Origin: Bacteroidales bacterium
GTDB taxonomy: Bacteria > Bacteroidota > Bacteroidia > Bacteroidales > Muribaculaceae
Length of the DNA: 64,000 bases
Direction: 5' to 3'
Assembly (NCBI GenBank): GCA_910575615.1
Contig: CAJTEX010000009.1
Span: 54,393 to 118,392, forward strand
Shown here: in pieces, positions 32,001 through 38,183 of the stretch
Position numbering within the stretch: the stretch's first letter is position 1
Layout of the letters: every line of letters starts with the position of its first letter
Position numbers and translations under genes: made by a program
The notes under the pieces: model-generated
The model's input: only the letters and a program-made list of their open reading frames with translations
Told to the model about the DNA's origin: nothing
Database searches by the model: none

Positions 32001-32314
32001 GGGTTTCCTATGATGTGCATTCTCACCCGCAGTTAATCTTCCATGAAGGTGATAGCAAGTTATTATACAATAATTTACCCTCTCAAACTGACATAGATAA
32101 TACTGTTGGAGATAGTCCTAATGTAGTATTAGGTTATAAGATGGTTCAGCTTCCTAATAATCATAATACAATTGGTGGTTCACCAAATGTAACCGTTGAA
32201 AAACGAATACGATTCTATAACAGGACTGGGGCATTGAACTCTGACAATTACAAATTCTCATCATTTGAGAGAGCTGTAGATAAGATTCATAAATGGAAAC
32301 CAAAGACAAAATAG
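23051..32314 (+). CDS. Giant SpvB/RHS protein with C-terminal JAB-like toxin tip
   Basis: 3087 residues. Signal-like N-terminus (KRIYSIAVATAILSAVGLSG), then a Ser/Pro-rich linker. An SpvB-type domain runs at about 270-370 (PTANNRGSANLQYAFEMPPA, GWLGQGWDLSVPSITLDTRWG). Several FG-GAP/VCBS-like repeats follow (for example FVDLNGDGLPDKV, FSDINGDGLIDLV, LQDVDGDGYLDIV) and YD/RHS repeats from about 1750 on. The RHS core ends with GARYYDPRLSLWMSTDP ... DPLGL at 2872-2876. The last 211 residues form a separate domain with YDVHSHP (H2990, H2992) and LPSQTDID, like the metal site of JAB/MPN peptidase toxins. The tip is AT-rich compared with the body. No secretion machine for it is in the window. The next gene overlaps by 22 bases and is the likely immunity gene. 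Confidence 0.85.
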   Translation: MKRIYSIAVATAILSAVGLSGAWFLSGPSAGANNSPGSSGINIEADSPSSSPGTVLSESGNSSPQQQEKVKDAGIAATQPAKTNASKQDADKYSRIPDGESVKGSFRKGQADSLAVAGGAISFSGGTLLRDTELSVSVLAEDDMPELDFAMTNVTAQGEGYRFLPHGTHFSEEGATVRLGYDRTRIPSGYTEDDIRTFYYDVEQEHWVALDRIAVNKELAYVESKTTHFTDMINGVIQAPESPETDGFAPTMMNDIKAADPTAKLNIITPPTANNRGSANLQYAFEMPPARNGMAPSLAISYNSDGGNGWLGQGWDLSVPSITLDTRWGVPRYDLTNETETYSLSGSMLSTMDDNGAMSVAHRGDKIARKSDRQFYTRQGGDFSRIIRKGSSPADYYWEVTDKQGVVYTYGGEGAVLKGTITDLSGNTREVISEWKLKRVVETHGDWIEYEYTAVDEPVRGGLVAKAIYLSKVSAGNAESDGPHTVVTLTGNKTKRQKANNARYGYLTSSNRLLENVQIDFMGGKLRSYSFSYVDGAFHKDMLESVRQFDDKGNEFTFQKFDYYDDVQSGNGYVPFKSESETWNTHNDGLDADFINPLQGMDMFSDKPSALGGTTSSSVGGSFYAGVGPDDQSTTTTTTGGGGFNYSNDKSKGLSTFVDLNGDGLPDKVYRDGGALYYRPQLRDANSGEISYGEPIRVKGISGFSSSSSNTYSGGADVKVGWGPVAATVGVDLSKTTTKTKEYFSDINGDGLIDLVSNGKVYFNHIEFDAQGNAVPTFTLSSADTPSPIIYDPTNIDTSVGAIDPEEQAEVLRISPMEDAVRVWVAPRVGVVNISGTVSLVTPTGDYDADEYEKADGVRVAIQKGSSELWSQSIAKGDASAHNAAATAVSVNKGDRIYFRVQSGTEEMGNGAFDEVVWHPVITYTGAEEIMPNGYSTTKYEPEEGALYFAATSLSIAKNNPTVGISGNFTKPETTDDVTLTIVGSTDRKDVNGNDNPAYVEKTVFTRTFPWNESFNDDVSVSLQNNDGLTNFRFVVSSESNVRWDAVKWSPVVSYADSTGTQQNRPVCPDYTLYANHIKNAPSYTATTADTILYVKPAITFSNPSYNGKVTLTAKTTDRLLGKKSFAVMGGIVANDSISILKSDIGSDKVWFELFSDDCLIGDAVSNVAVQIKSPSVILPQTVDANLYAANDPSGFGHLYRGWGGFVYNASENRYSRPIDESLLTLPEDENVTLDPLTMAFTPLSTDLNKLDRWSGQREEIFITATNMGSARLTELDVVLTNPFDNIGAVAGIAGEHLQGTGAAAISQEMVSNSRVVQTGVMLTYNDSKGSSTTKSMMIDLNGDGYPDIVAGGKVQYTNTLGGISGEVLGGIGTVSSENQSKGFALSSDAIMSVSNTVGHIAGGKASNSNQESSSKAKGGIPVSASIPPSNEDWSTESFVDVNGDGLPDKIVSGGKVRINLGYAFTEPIDWDIDRIQGGKGQSFSAGASFNIGSSSFAGGFNFVTSKNGEEYNLTDINSDGLPDKVWKSGDNIMVALNTGIGFDTPFVWKGAKALNESASTSEGSNVAFTVNITPKIIPIKISVNPGVSLSHSINRTKYSLQDVDGDGYLDIVESDSENELKVTRSAIGRTNMLKSVTNSIGGRFEVDYAHSTPTYGHPGGKWVMSELTIDDGIHDDGPLMMSAFEYSDGFRDRHERDFLGFGKVVTKSLDTNSGNSVYRQAVQEFAVDNYYASGNLVASYVTDASGNKFTETVNEYDAYSVTANADNYSFVQKNVIYSDRASAFVPLRYTANKQYEGASQGMVISEAWNEYYLNGYHGELKSYRYSDKGNLGSNGAGGYDYATNIQYTSNDSKHIFGLPTNVTVVGGDGSMYHSVSATYDTKYPNHLTQVSQQLGSGVAVTDYKYDRYGNITQKTLPANGTGQRMWYKYRYEPEMNMYVERIDDAWGYRSEAGNFDYRYGIALERRDLNNFYYETEIDNMGRVTKVRGPNELATGVEYIIAFEYKPMAEFGESGISAPAYAVTKHFDIQHPGDDLETVTFVDGFGRPVQVKKDGIVTTASKGSGASDQNVMIVSGRNVYDAFGRVAKAYYPTTEGMGGKTSFSTTFDNVNPTITAYDVLDRALSVKLPDDSETTTEYSLDNGSNALVTTVTDALGNKQATYTNGSGKTVKSVQLSGPDGEIATSFEYDGIQRLVKVTDTEGNVTTSVYDMGDRRTEVNHPASGITSFTYDPLGNVLTKQTANMAEEGKMITYTYDYHRLTGINYPDHPENNVKYYYGGRNASYNRIGRLMMREDGTGAIEYFYGKMGEVTKTRRTLIVPNQAIATYVTQWTYDSHNRLIEMIYPDEEKVTYSYNLGGLLEKVRGEKSYGYDYITKLGYDKFEQRSYLKYCNGAETFYTYDDRRRLSNLAVNSGGTSIMDNAYTFDAVSNVLSVANNASLPANGNAGGQMSHTYTYDGLYRLATATGTYTGADNKSASYTLAMGYDNMHRIKSKSQHLTQDNVQFNGTLNVGYDLTYTYGSEAGKKFQLESVKDVNYRTEETPSDNNVENGHVYTYDKNGNLVYVNTNRVMTDGHRDNSVGERKLIWDEENRLLAVDDNGFVSNYWYDADGERTVKTSGESDQVYVNGVFSGGSTNTAKFSLYVSPYLVANQGGRYTKHIYAGSQRIVSKVGDFASYGSDPRRIEYAGANTDGLSVDYKSKYAAQQQVIKDNYKFFDVPYNGTDNDNYADGEGFCCNDGSMEAAVAEARKSQTRAVSRSFKDPDNYENLQFFYHSDHLGSSSFITNLDGEVVQHIEYVPFGEVFIEERNNVWNTPYLFNAKEFDEETGMYYYGARYYDPRLSLWMSTDPMEEISPDISSYTFCHNNPINRVDPLGLTDYFNENGAYIQTIDDQKDVRVMVFITKKDKDKAALAVSEGKCMAVPSREVVKTMKETYDLTEKTGNEHGFRVGKNGTISPIVEGEGDVVNDAHWKDAIDALVNVGDRVSYDVHSHPQLIFHEGDSKLLYNNLPSQTDIDNTVGDSPNVVLGYKMVQLPNNHNTIGGSPNVTVEKRIRFYNRTGALNSDNYKFSSFERAVDKIHKWKPKTK

Positions 32315-32832
32315 CTATTAAATTAGCAATTAAGTTAATTGGTGTATGCACCCTGATTTCTTGTAAAGCAATTATCTCCCCCAACACGAATGGGGGAGAT
32401 GATTACTCTCTCATAAAAGTATTAGGATATGCCTATGCCAATCCAAGTTCTGGTGATACAATTAATACCATACCATCATATTCTTTCAATTTGCCTAAAA
32501 AAATGGTAAAAAGGGTGGATTATGATATGGGGATAACTGTTGTAGAACTCAAAGATTATCAGTACATTTATATCATATATGAACCAAATAAGTTTTCGGA
32601 TTATAGTGAACTTATTAGTCATCTTAAAGTTTATTTGGAAGAGTCGGACAATTCTCGATTAAATAAACTTAGCAATCACATTAATCTAAATAAAAACACT
32701 AAGCGTTTAAATCGTTTTTACAGAAAAGATAATTTTGAAATTGGCATACTCAATGTCCTTCCTCAAAATTACGAGGACCTTTTTAGTGTGATTGAAAACT
32801 CGTTTAATGTACAGTATCGAAGCCATAATTAG
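32293..32832 (+). CDS. Putative lipoprotein immunity protein for the RHS toxin tip
   Basis: 179 residues, AT-rich like the toxin tip. A positive N-terminus and hydrophobic run end in a lipobox L-I-S-C with C24 as the lipidation site; the mature part is a small mixed domain I do not recognise. It overlaps the end of the RHS gene by 22 bases, the classic place for an immunity gene in polymorphic toxin systems. A lipoprotein location would place the antidote in the envelope, suggesting that the toxin acts in or passes through the periplasm. The role is inferred from position, size and composition, not homology. Confidence 0.6.
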   Translation: METKDKIAIKLAIKLIGVCTLISCKAIISPNTNGGDDYSLIKVLGYAYANPSSGDTINTIPSYSFNLPKKMVKRVDYDMGITVVELKDYQYIYIIYEPNKFSDYSELISHLKVYLEESDNSRLNKLSNHINLNKNTKRLNRFYRKDNFEIGILNVLPQNYEDLFSVIENSFNVQYRSHN

Positions 32833-32913
32833 GTCATCACGAAATTCTCATATGAGTGTTTGGTGAGATACGATTGATAGATAAACAGAGTTCAATAAAA
32901 TTCTCTTAGAATT

Positions 32914-32954
32914 GAGGCTGGAATCAGGTTTTTACTAAAACTGATTCCAGCCTC
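32914..32954 (+). terminator. Perfect 14-bp hairpin after the toxin/immunity genes
   Basis: GAGGCTGGAATCAG / CTGATTCCAGCCTC with a 13-base loop, 81 bases after the immunity stop. No T run follows on the plus strand, so termination is likely but not certain. The rest of 32833-33273 is AT-rich and shows no gene. Confidence 0.55.
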
Positions 32955-33273
32955 ATAATATAAATGTTTGTCGTTAAGCGTGACGTTCAGAAAATTAAAC
33001 TATGACAAAATCTTTTAGGTGAATTAAAATTGGAAAATCTATATGCGGGTAGAATTATAATTTTGTACATCAAAATTCGCCCCTTGAAATTAAATTCACA
33101 AAAATTATTCCTATGTTTTTAATATACCTTCGAAACATATCTATTTGGTATAATTCACAACATCGGTTATTTCGCTCATAGAATCAACCAATCAAGAAAG
33201 AACAATGTTATGGGATGTTTAACATTTCCAAAACAGAAAAAAGGCATATTTGTTTTGAGTATCGTTTTGTTGT

Positions 33274-33804
33274 TTAATATAGTGATTCAAGGAATATTAC
33301 GCCCGCAGATTGAGCATATACTTTGCCTAAATCTATGTGAATTGCATTATTCCCCTTTATAATTTCGCTTATTTCTGCTATCTCGCGTTTAATCTCATTG
33401 CCAATTATCTGACAAAATCCCTTATAATGATTTTGAGCCTGAATAAGAATATTGAACAGACCTCTTGATGGATCATCGAGATTATAATTGGTTTTGAGGT
33501 CTAAATAAACCCGCTCAAAAGGGGTTTTATATATTGCAAAAAATGTCTGGGTAGAACAAGTACGAAGATGTTTTTTATCGGCTTGACTTAATTTGAATAC
33601 CGGAAGAAACAGCTCATCAATCATATTGATAAACAAATCTTCCTTGTTCTTATTGAAATAGAAGATAGCCCCTCTTGTCTGGCTTATGTTTTTCTCCAGC
33701 ATAGAAACGGATATGGCATCCCATGTTCCGGTTGCCATCAGACGGTAGCAGTTACGAAGGATTTCCAGTCGATTTTGTTCCGTTTTTAATTTGCCCATCT
33801 TCAT
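33274..33804 (-). CDS. TetR-family transcriptional regulator (1)
   Basis: About 176 residues from the ATG at 33804 (MKMGKLKTEQNRLEILRN). The frame extends upstream to 33879, but those residues (Ser/Thr/Phe-rich) do not look like a TetR N-terminus. The HTH is at about residues 20-45 (DAISVSMLEKNISQTRGAIFYFNKNKEDLF), with the TetR-type G-A-I-x-Y-F-x-x-K-E-L signature. The C-terminal ligand domain is short and unlike known ones. It stands 216 bases downstream of the ketoacyl synthase gene on the same strand and is a likely regulator of that neighbour or of itself. Confidence 0.75.
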   Translation of the reverse strand: MKMGKLKTEQNRLEILRNCYRLMATGTWDAISVSMLEKNISQTRGAIFYFNKNKEDLFINMIDELFLPVFKLSQADKKHLRTCSTQTFFAIYKTPFERVYLDLKTNYNLDDPSRGLFNILIQAQNHYKGFCQIIGNEIKREIAEISEIIKGNNAIHIDLGKVYAQSAGVIFLESLY

Positions 33805-33916
33805 AACAAAAGTGCGGGAGAACGCGCCATATGCGAAACCTGTGGAAGTGGTTGAAGAAATGACACAGCTCCCCCGCACCTATATACGGAGTGAGCAATC
33901 ATATCCATCCTCTTTC

Positions 33917-33942
33917 TTCTTCAAAAACTTCCACATTTTCGC
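33917..33942 (-). repeat. Repeat A, copy 1 (upstream of TetR 1)
   Basis: On the minus strand this reads GCGAAAATGTGGAAGTTTTT followed by GAAGAA. It matches 36174-36201, which lies in the opposite orientation, except for a few bases. Each copy lies about 110-120 bases upstream of a TetR gene start. Confidence 0.5.
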
Positions 33943-34020
33943 ACAGAAAGATGGACTAATGACTCCTCTATTTTACAAATTTATTTTCTGCAAAGATAGT
34001 AAAAATTTACCGAATGAACG

Positions 34021-35160
34021 TTATCTACAAGTCAATAATGCTATCCCATATGAAAATCTCCCGCTTTCAGGAACCAAAAGCAATATCTGATCTCCTTTTT
34101 CGAGAGGTTTTGTTCTAATCAGTTCATCCAAGGCAGCAAAAGGAGCAACAGAACCGACATTGCCAACCCATGTAAGATTCGTATACCACTTGCTTGTTGG
34201 AAGACTAACGCCTTTCTTCTTTAGTTCCTCGTCAAGAATGTTGTAAAAGTACATTGAAGAAATATGCGGAATTACGTATCTAATACGATTTTCATCTGCT
34301 TTGTTCTTCAGAAGAGCATGTTGGGTAGCTTCGGCGAATAGCCGCATTATATGCTCGTTCAATAATTTCACATCCTGCTTAATGCACCAGATGGACTTGT
34401 TGGAGATGTCATCTGCGCTGAATTCCTTCCAACTTTTCAGATTTCCGTCCGGTGTTTTTTCACACCATTGGTACATGCACGCAGGAAGTCTGTTTGCATA
34501 GGAAATGACTTCTACCCATTCCACTTCAAGATTGATTTCGCCACTGGGTTGATTTTCCAGAAGTACCGCAGCGGCTCCATCAGAAATCATAAATCTCAGG
34601 AAATCTTTCTCGAAAGCAATATATGGTCTTTCAGTTATTTTTGCAATGTGAGCGTATTCTTCTTCAAAGAATTTCGACAACAAAGCAGGTGATGGCAATT
34701 CTGATGTAGTGCTTATTGCGTTTTGTGTATTACCGCATTTTACAGACATAAACGCTGCCTTAAATGCTTGTATTCCACTCAAACAAACACCTGCACACGA
34801 TATTATCTCCATTGGTTGCTCAAATGCTGCGCCATGTATCATAGAGGCTTGAGAAGGCAACATTTGGTCAGGGGTGGATGTTCCACACGCCAAAAACTGA
34901 ATAGACCTTTTATCTGCACTGTTGGGAAGGAGCTTGTCAATGGCTTCTTTGGCAAGTTCAGAATTGGAATGAGTGATGTTTTGGTTTTTATCTATGGCAT
35001 AGTATCTTTTCTTTATACCATTCTGTCGCAGAATTATAGGCATTACACGTGACTTCTTGTCTCCTATTCTGCCCAGATATGCCTCAATTTCATCGTTCTC
35101 CACAGGATTGTTGGGAAAGAACGATGAGGTTTTTGTTATATAGACTTTATTGTCGGCCAT
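34021..35160 (-). CDS. Ketoacyl-ACP synthase III-like enzyme
   Basis: 379 residues from the ATG at 35160 (MADNKVYITKTSSFFPNN); the promoter at 35192-35223 rules out the longer start at 35226. It has the thiolase-fold KAS III pattern: substrate region with FLACGTSTPDQMLPSQASMIH, the active cysteine in CAGVCLSG, the histidine in PHIS and the asparagine in VGNVGSVAP, so the Cys-His-Asn triad is complete. Such enzymes condense an acyl-CoA or acyl-ACP with malonyl-ACP or related units. No ACP, ketoreductase or other fatty acid or polyketide gene is nearby, so product and partner are unknown. It lies between two TetR genes, all on the minus strand. Confidence 0.75.
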   Translation of the reverse strand: MADNKVYITKTSSFFPNNPVENDEIEAYLGRIGDKKSRVMPIILRQNGIKKRYYAIDKNQNITHSNSELAKEAIDKLLPNSADKRSIQFLACGTSTPDQMLPSQASMIHGAAFEQPMEIISCAGVCLSGIQAFKAAFMSVKCGNTQNAISTTSELPSPALLSKFFEEEYAHIAKITERPYIAFEKDFLRFMISDGAAAVLLENQPSGEINLEVEWVEVISYANRLPACMYQWCEKTPDGNLKSWKEFSADDISNKSIWCIKQDVKLLNEHIMRLFAEATQHALLKNKADENRIRYVIPHISSMYFYNILDEELKKKGVSLPTSKWYTNLTWVGNVGSVAPFAALDELIRTKPLEKGDQILLLVPESGRFSYGIALLTCR

Positions 35161-35191
35161 AGTCACATAATGCTCGTTATGAAATCGACCG

Positions 35192-35223
35192 CAAAGATAA
35201 TGAATAATCTGAAATTCTCCAAA
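35192..35223 (-). promoter_or_regulatory. Promoter of the KAS III-like gene
   Basis: On the minus strand: TTTG (35223-35220), 20-base spacer, TATCTTTG (35199-35192), a full Bacteroidetes promoter 32 bases before the ATG at 35160. Confidence 0.75.
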
Positions 35224-35444
35224 CAAAAGTTACTCAACCGCACTCAATCAGCCATTCTTGAGGGCAAACATGAACGAAAGGAGCATTGATACCCAAACCG
35301 CAGACGGCAGTCGTAAATGCAGGTTTGAAAGGTATGAAATCCTGTAATTCTTTCACAACAAACTAATAAACGAGACAAATAATCTACGGTATTGTTTCAA
35401 CCCTTCAACAACAATTATACTTAATATCTATAAAAAGATAATCG

Positions 35445-36056
35445 TTAGAGCTTCAGTAATTTGTAGAGACTGATCATTTGGTTGCGAAGTTCAACCGTAT
35501 TAAGCCCCATTGAAAGAGAGTCAAGGTATGCTTGACCATAAAAAATACAGATAAAATGTTTTGCGGTATTGACTATATCAATGTCATTCTTGATTTCATT
35601 ATTTTCTATGGCTTTGCTAATCTGAGCTATCCATATCGCCAATTCCTTATTTCTATTTTCTAAGTATCTCTCGTGCAGATCCGGGAAATACGAACTTATT
35701 TCCAGTATTAGCGAAATATAATATCTGCTGACATTACACACCGGCATCTCCGACATAATGCTACAAATACCGGTCATCGTATGCTGGCATCCGTCCACAT
35801 ATTTGTTGATGAAATCCAATAGTGACTCAAACGACGGAGAAGTTATTTTATGTTTTAAATCTTGTTTGTCAACAAGGTAATGTTTAACAACTTCGTGGAA
35901 CAGATTTAATTTACTGCCGGCATAATATGTTATAGCTCCCCTCGTCATGTTTGCTTCTTTTTCTATGTCACTGATGCTGACCGAGTCGTATTGACGGGTC
36001 AAGAAGAGCCTGAATGCGGCTTTATAGAGCTGTTCTCTTCTGTTGTTCTTATACAT
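35445..36056 (-). CDS. TetR-family transcriptional regulator (2)
   Basis: 203 residues. The N-terminal HTH is clear: REQLYKAAFRLFLTRQYDSV, SISDIEKEANMTRGAITYYA, then GSKLNLFHEVV. The C-terminal domain (about 60-203) is helical with several Cys and Tyr and would bind an unknown ligand. A strong 11-bp inverted repeat overlaps its own promoter (36085-36115), so autorepression is likely. It is 284 bases upstream of the KAS III start, on the same strand. Confidence 0.85.
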   Translation of the reverse strand: MYKNNRREQLYKAAFRLFLTRQYDSVSISDIEKEANMTRGAITYYAGSKLNLFHEVVKHYLVDKQDLKHKITSPSFESLLDFINKYVDGCQHTMTGICSIMSEMPVCNVSRYYISLILEISSYFPDLHERYLENRNKELAIWIAQISKAIENNEIKNDIDIVNTAKHFICIFYGQAYLDSLSMGLNTVELRNQMISLYKLLKL

Positions 36057-36076
36057 ACGAAGACGCTTTTAATCCA

Positions 36077-36115
36077 CAAAAATAGAAAAGATTTGGCAAA
36101 TGCACAAATCTTTTC
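36077..36115 (-). promoter_or_regulatory. TetR 2 promoter with palindromic operator
   Basis: Minus strand -33 TTTG (36108-36105), 20-base spacer and -7 TATTTTTG (36084-36077), 21 bases before the ATG. The inverted repeat GAAAAGATTTG / CAAATCTTTTC (36085-36095 and 36105-36115, 9-base spacer) fills the promoter spacer and covers the -33 box, as expected for a repressor operator. Confidence 0.7.
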
Positions 36116-36173
36116 TTATCTTTGTAATTGCATTACAATCATAGAGTATTGTAGGTGACAGGCAGTCGTGAAT

Positions 36174-36201
36174 GCGAAAATGTGGAAATTTTCTTGAAGA
36201 A
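36174..36201 (+). repeat. Repeat A, copy 2 (upstream of TetR 2)
   Basis: GCGAAAATGTGGAAATTTTC followed by TTGAAGAA, the inverted partner of 33917-33942. Apart from this and the TetR 2 promoter, nothing else is supported in 36057-36425. Confidence 0.5.
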
Positions 36202-36425
36202 TCACACTGCCTGTTACCTTTATAATAACGATTATTATCCATATCTCATATTCAAGCAGATGATATTGAAATGTTGTGTCTATCCATTGATTATTAAACG
36301 TTTGAAAATTGTAGCCTTATCGCTATCCATTTATGTCACGGATAATCTGCATTGTCATATTGAGAAGTACGGCTTTCCGATGTGTTTTACATATAGAGTA
36401 TTGAGGCTTATATCACGTCTGTAAC

Positions 36426-37694
36426 CTAAACAGGCTTACATTCGGACAATCCATATTTTCTCAATCTCGAATAGAGGGTCGGGCGTGTTAGTCCCAATAT
36501 TGAGGCGGCGACGGTTTTATTGTTTTTGGCCAATTTCATTGCCTCTATTATCTCTTGCCTGTCCTGACTGTTTTCACGGCATGTTCTGGACGGAGGTTCA
36601 AAGTGTAAATGCCGTGCCTTTATCAGAGGTGAGTCGCACGAAAATACGGCATTGTTGATGCAACAGCGCAGTTCGCGAATATTACCTTCCCATTTGTGGC
36701 TTGTCAGATGTCTTTTCGCTGATACTGAGAATCCTTTCGCTGATATTTGAGGATTATTCCGAGTAAGTTGTGAGACAAAGAATTCGGCGAACGATACGAT
36801 TTCATCCCGGCATTCCCTCAATGAAGGGACATAGAGGGAATATTGCCGGATTATGTCATAAAACTCGCGGAGCAATATGCCGGATTTCATCATAGCGGAG
36901 AGATCTTTTGAAGACGAGGTTATTATCCGCGCGTTGAATCTTACAGGGTTCGATAAACCGACAGGATAATACACACCGTCTTCGATGGCATGGGACAATA
37001 TTGCCTGCGCAGCCAATGGCATGTCTCCAATTTCGTCAAAAAACAATGTCCCGTTGAACGCCCGCTCAAATAACCCCGGACTCTTTCTGCTGCCTGTACC
37101 CACCAATTGTTCCGGAATCGACGCCACATCCATTAGAGAGCATTTTACAGAGACGAAAGCCTTGTTGAATCTACTGCTGTCATTGAATATGCGTCTTGCG
37201 ATCACACTCTTTCCTACACCGGACTCACCGTATATAGTCAAAGGGGCAGTTAATGGTGCAAACAATCTTGCCTTACTGATGCACGCCTTATATAGTGTTC
37301 CCTGATATTCGTACAACTCCTCGCAGCTTTCTTTATCCGCGACAATCCGCGAAACAAGCATACAAAAGTCTTTGCGATTGATGAAGCGCTTGTCGATATA
37401 ATCTATTGCGCCTTTCCGTATAAGACTAATGAGAAGTGCATTGTCATCTTTATCAAGAGCGCATAGGACAGGGGTGGCAGGGCTAAGCTCCAATATATCC
37501 GTTACAAGTCTCATACCATCACAAAGATGGCAAGACACATAAATGACGATAATGTCGAAAAGGCCGTTAACAATCATCCTTCTCGCAATCTTGTGATCGT
37601 CGAAATACCTCACTTCAAATTTATTTTTGTCTACCCATTCCGCCAACCGTAGGCAAAAGGTGCGGTCGTGGTCATAAATGAGAATCTTCTTCAT
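36426..37694 (-). CDS. RteB-like response regulator with degenerate receiver and AAA+ domain
   Basis: 422 residues with NtrC-type layout. The receiver at 1-115 has Tyr52 where the phosphorylated Asp belongs (FDIIVIYVSCHLCDG). The AAA+ domain at about 140-330 has Walker A GESGVGKS and Walker B GTLFFDEIGD, but the GAFTGA loop used to contact sigma-54 is replaced by a shorter GSRKSPGLFE stretch. A Fis-type HTH ends the protein (KTVAASILGLTRPTLYSRLRK). CTnDOT RteB has this architecture and activates rteC. No histidine kinase partner (RteA) is visible here, which fits a loss of phospho-control. It is read away from the rteC-like gene. Confidence 0.8.
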   Translation of the reverse strand: MKKILIYDHDRTFCLRLAEWVDKNKFEVRYFDDHKIARRMIVNGLFDIIVIYVSCHLCDGMRLVTDILELSPATPVLCALDKDDNALLISLIRKGAIDYIDKRFINRKDFCMLVSRIVADKESCEELYEYQGTLYKACISKARLFAPLTAPLTIYGESGVGKSVIARRIFNDSSRFNKAFVSVKCSLMDVASIPEQLVGTGSRKSPGLFERAFNGTLFFDEIGDMPLAAQAILSHAIEDGVYYPVGLSNPVRFNARIITSSSKDLSAMMKSGILLREFYDIIRQYSLYVPSLRECRDEIVSFAEFFVSQLTRNNPQISAKGFSVSAKRHLTSHKWEGNIRELRCCINNAVFSCDSPLIKARHLHFEPPSRTCRENSQDRQEIIEAMKLAKNNKTVAASILGLTRPTLYSRLRKYGLSECKPV

Positions 37695-37820
37695 TTATCA
37701 GGCAATATCGCAACTGTTTAGTTAAACCATACTCTGTCGGTGATCAATTCACGCAATACATGATACATAACAATTGTAATGTTTTGATTGTTCGAATCCA
37801 ACGGTTTTTACTGTCGGAAC

Positions 37821-37853
37821 TTTACATATGTAAAATCATTTTACATATATTTG
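37821..37853 (+). promoter_or_regulatory. Palindrome and -7 box before the RteC-like gene
   Basis: A perfect 14-base palindrome TTTACATATGTAAA (37821-37834) is followed by a half-copy TTTTACATAT and the -7 box TATATTTG (37846-37853). It is positioned to control the plus-strand small ORF and rteC-like gene, possibly by the divergent RteB-like regulator. The rest of 37695-38009 is AT-rich without genes. Confidence 0.5.
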
Positions 37854-38009
37854 TGATTTACTGGCACTTCTGAAAAGATGACAATACTTAACTCTCAATC
37901 CTGTTAATTAGGAACATAGCAAAAAATTCCATTAGAGACCGAACAAAAATAGTTCAAAAATATATGTTAATGTCACAACTCAAACAATGTAAAAAAATAG
38001 ATACAATAA

Positions 38010-38168
38010 ATGGATTTAATTTCACTTACCGAGACAGAGTTCTTCCGAAAGCTGACCGACGGAGAGAACGACAACCTACACATAGCCTACAAGGACTTTG
38101 TGCTTCAAGACAGCAAGAGCAGTTGGCCGACTCAATATGACTCTATATCAACAGTATATATAAATTAA
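38010..38168 (+). CDS. Small ORF of 52 residues before the RteC-like gene
   Basis: Starts MDLISLTETEFFRKLTDG and ends ISTVYIN. Codon choice is GC-rich and gene-like in contrast to the AT-rich bases around it. It lies 15 bases before the RteC-like start. I do not recognise it; it may be a real small protein or the stump of a longer gene. Confidence 0.4.
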   Translation: MDLISLTETEFFRKLTDGENDNLHIAYKDFVLQDSKSSWPTQYDSISTVYIN

Positions 38169-38183
38169 ACGTATCAGACCTAT

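Noticed and set aside
33805..33879. N-terminal extension of TetR 1
   Set aside because: The added residues do not look like a TetR start, and the ATG at 33804 directly precedes the usual helix 1.
36155..36424. 89-codon plus-strand ORF
   Set aside because: AT-rich with odd composition (many Tyr, Cys, Ile); lies over the repeat upstream of TetR 2 and has no promoter or neighbour link.
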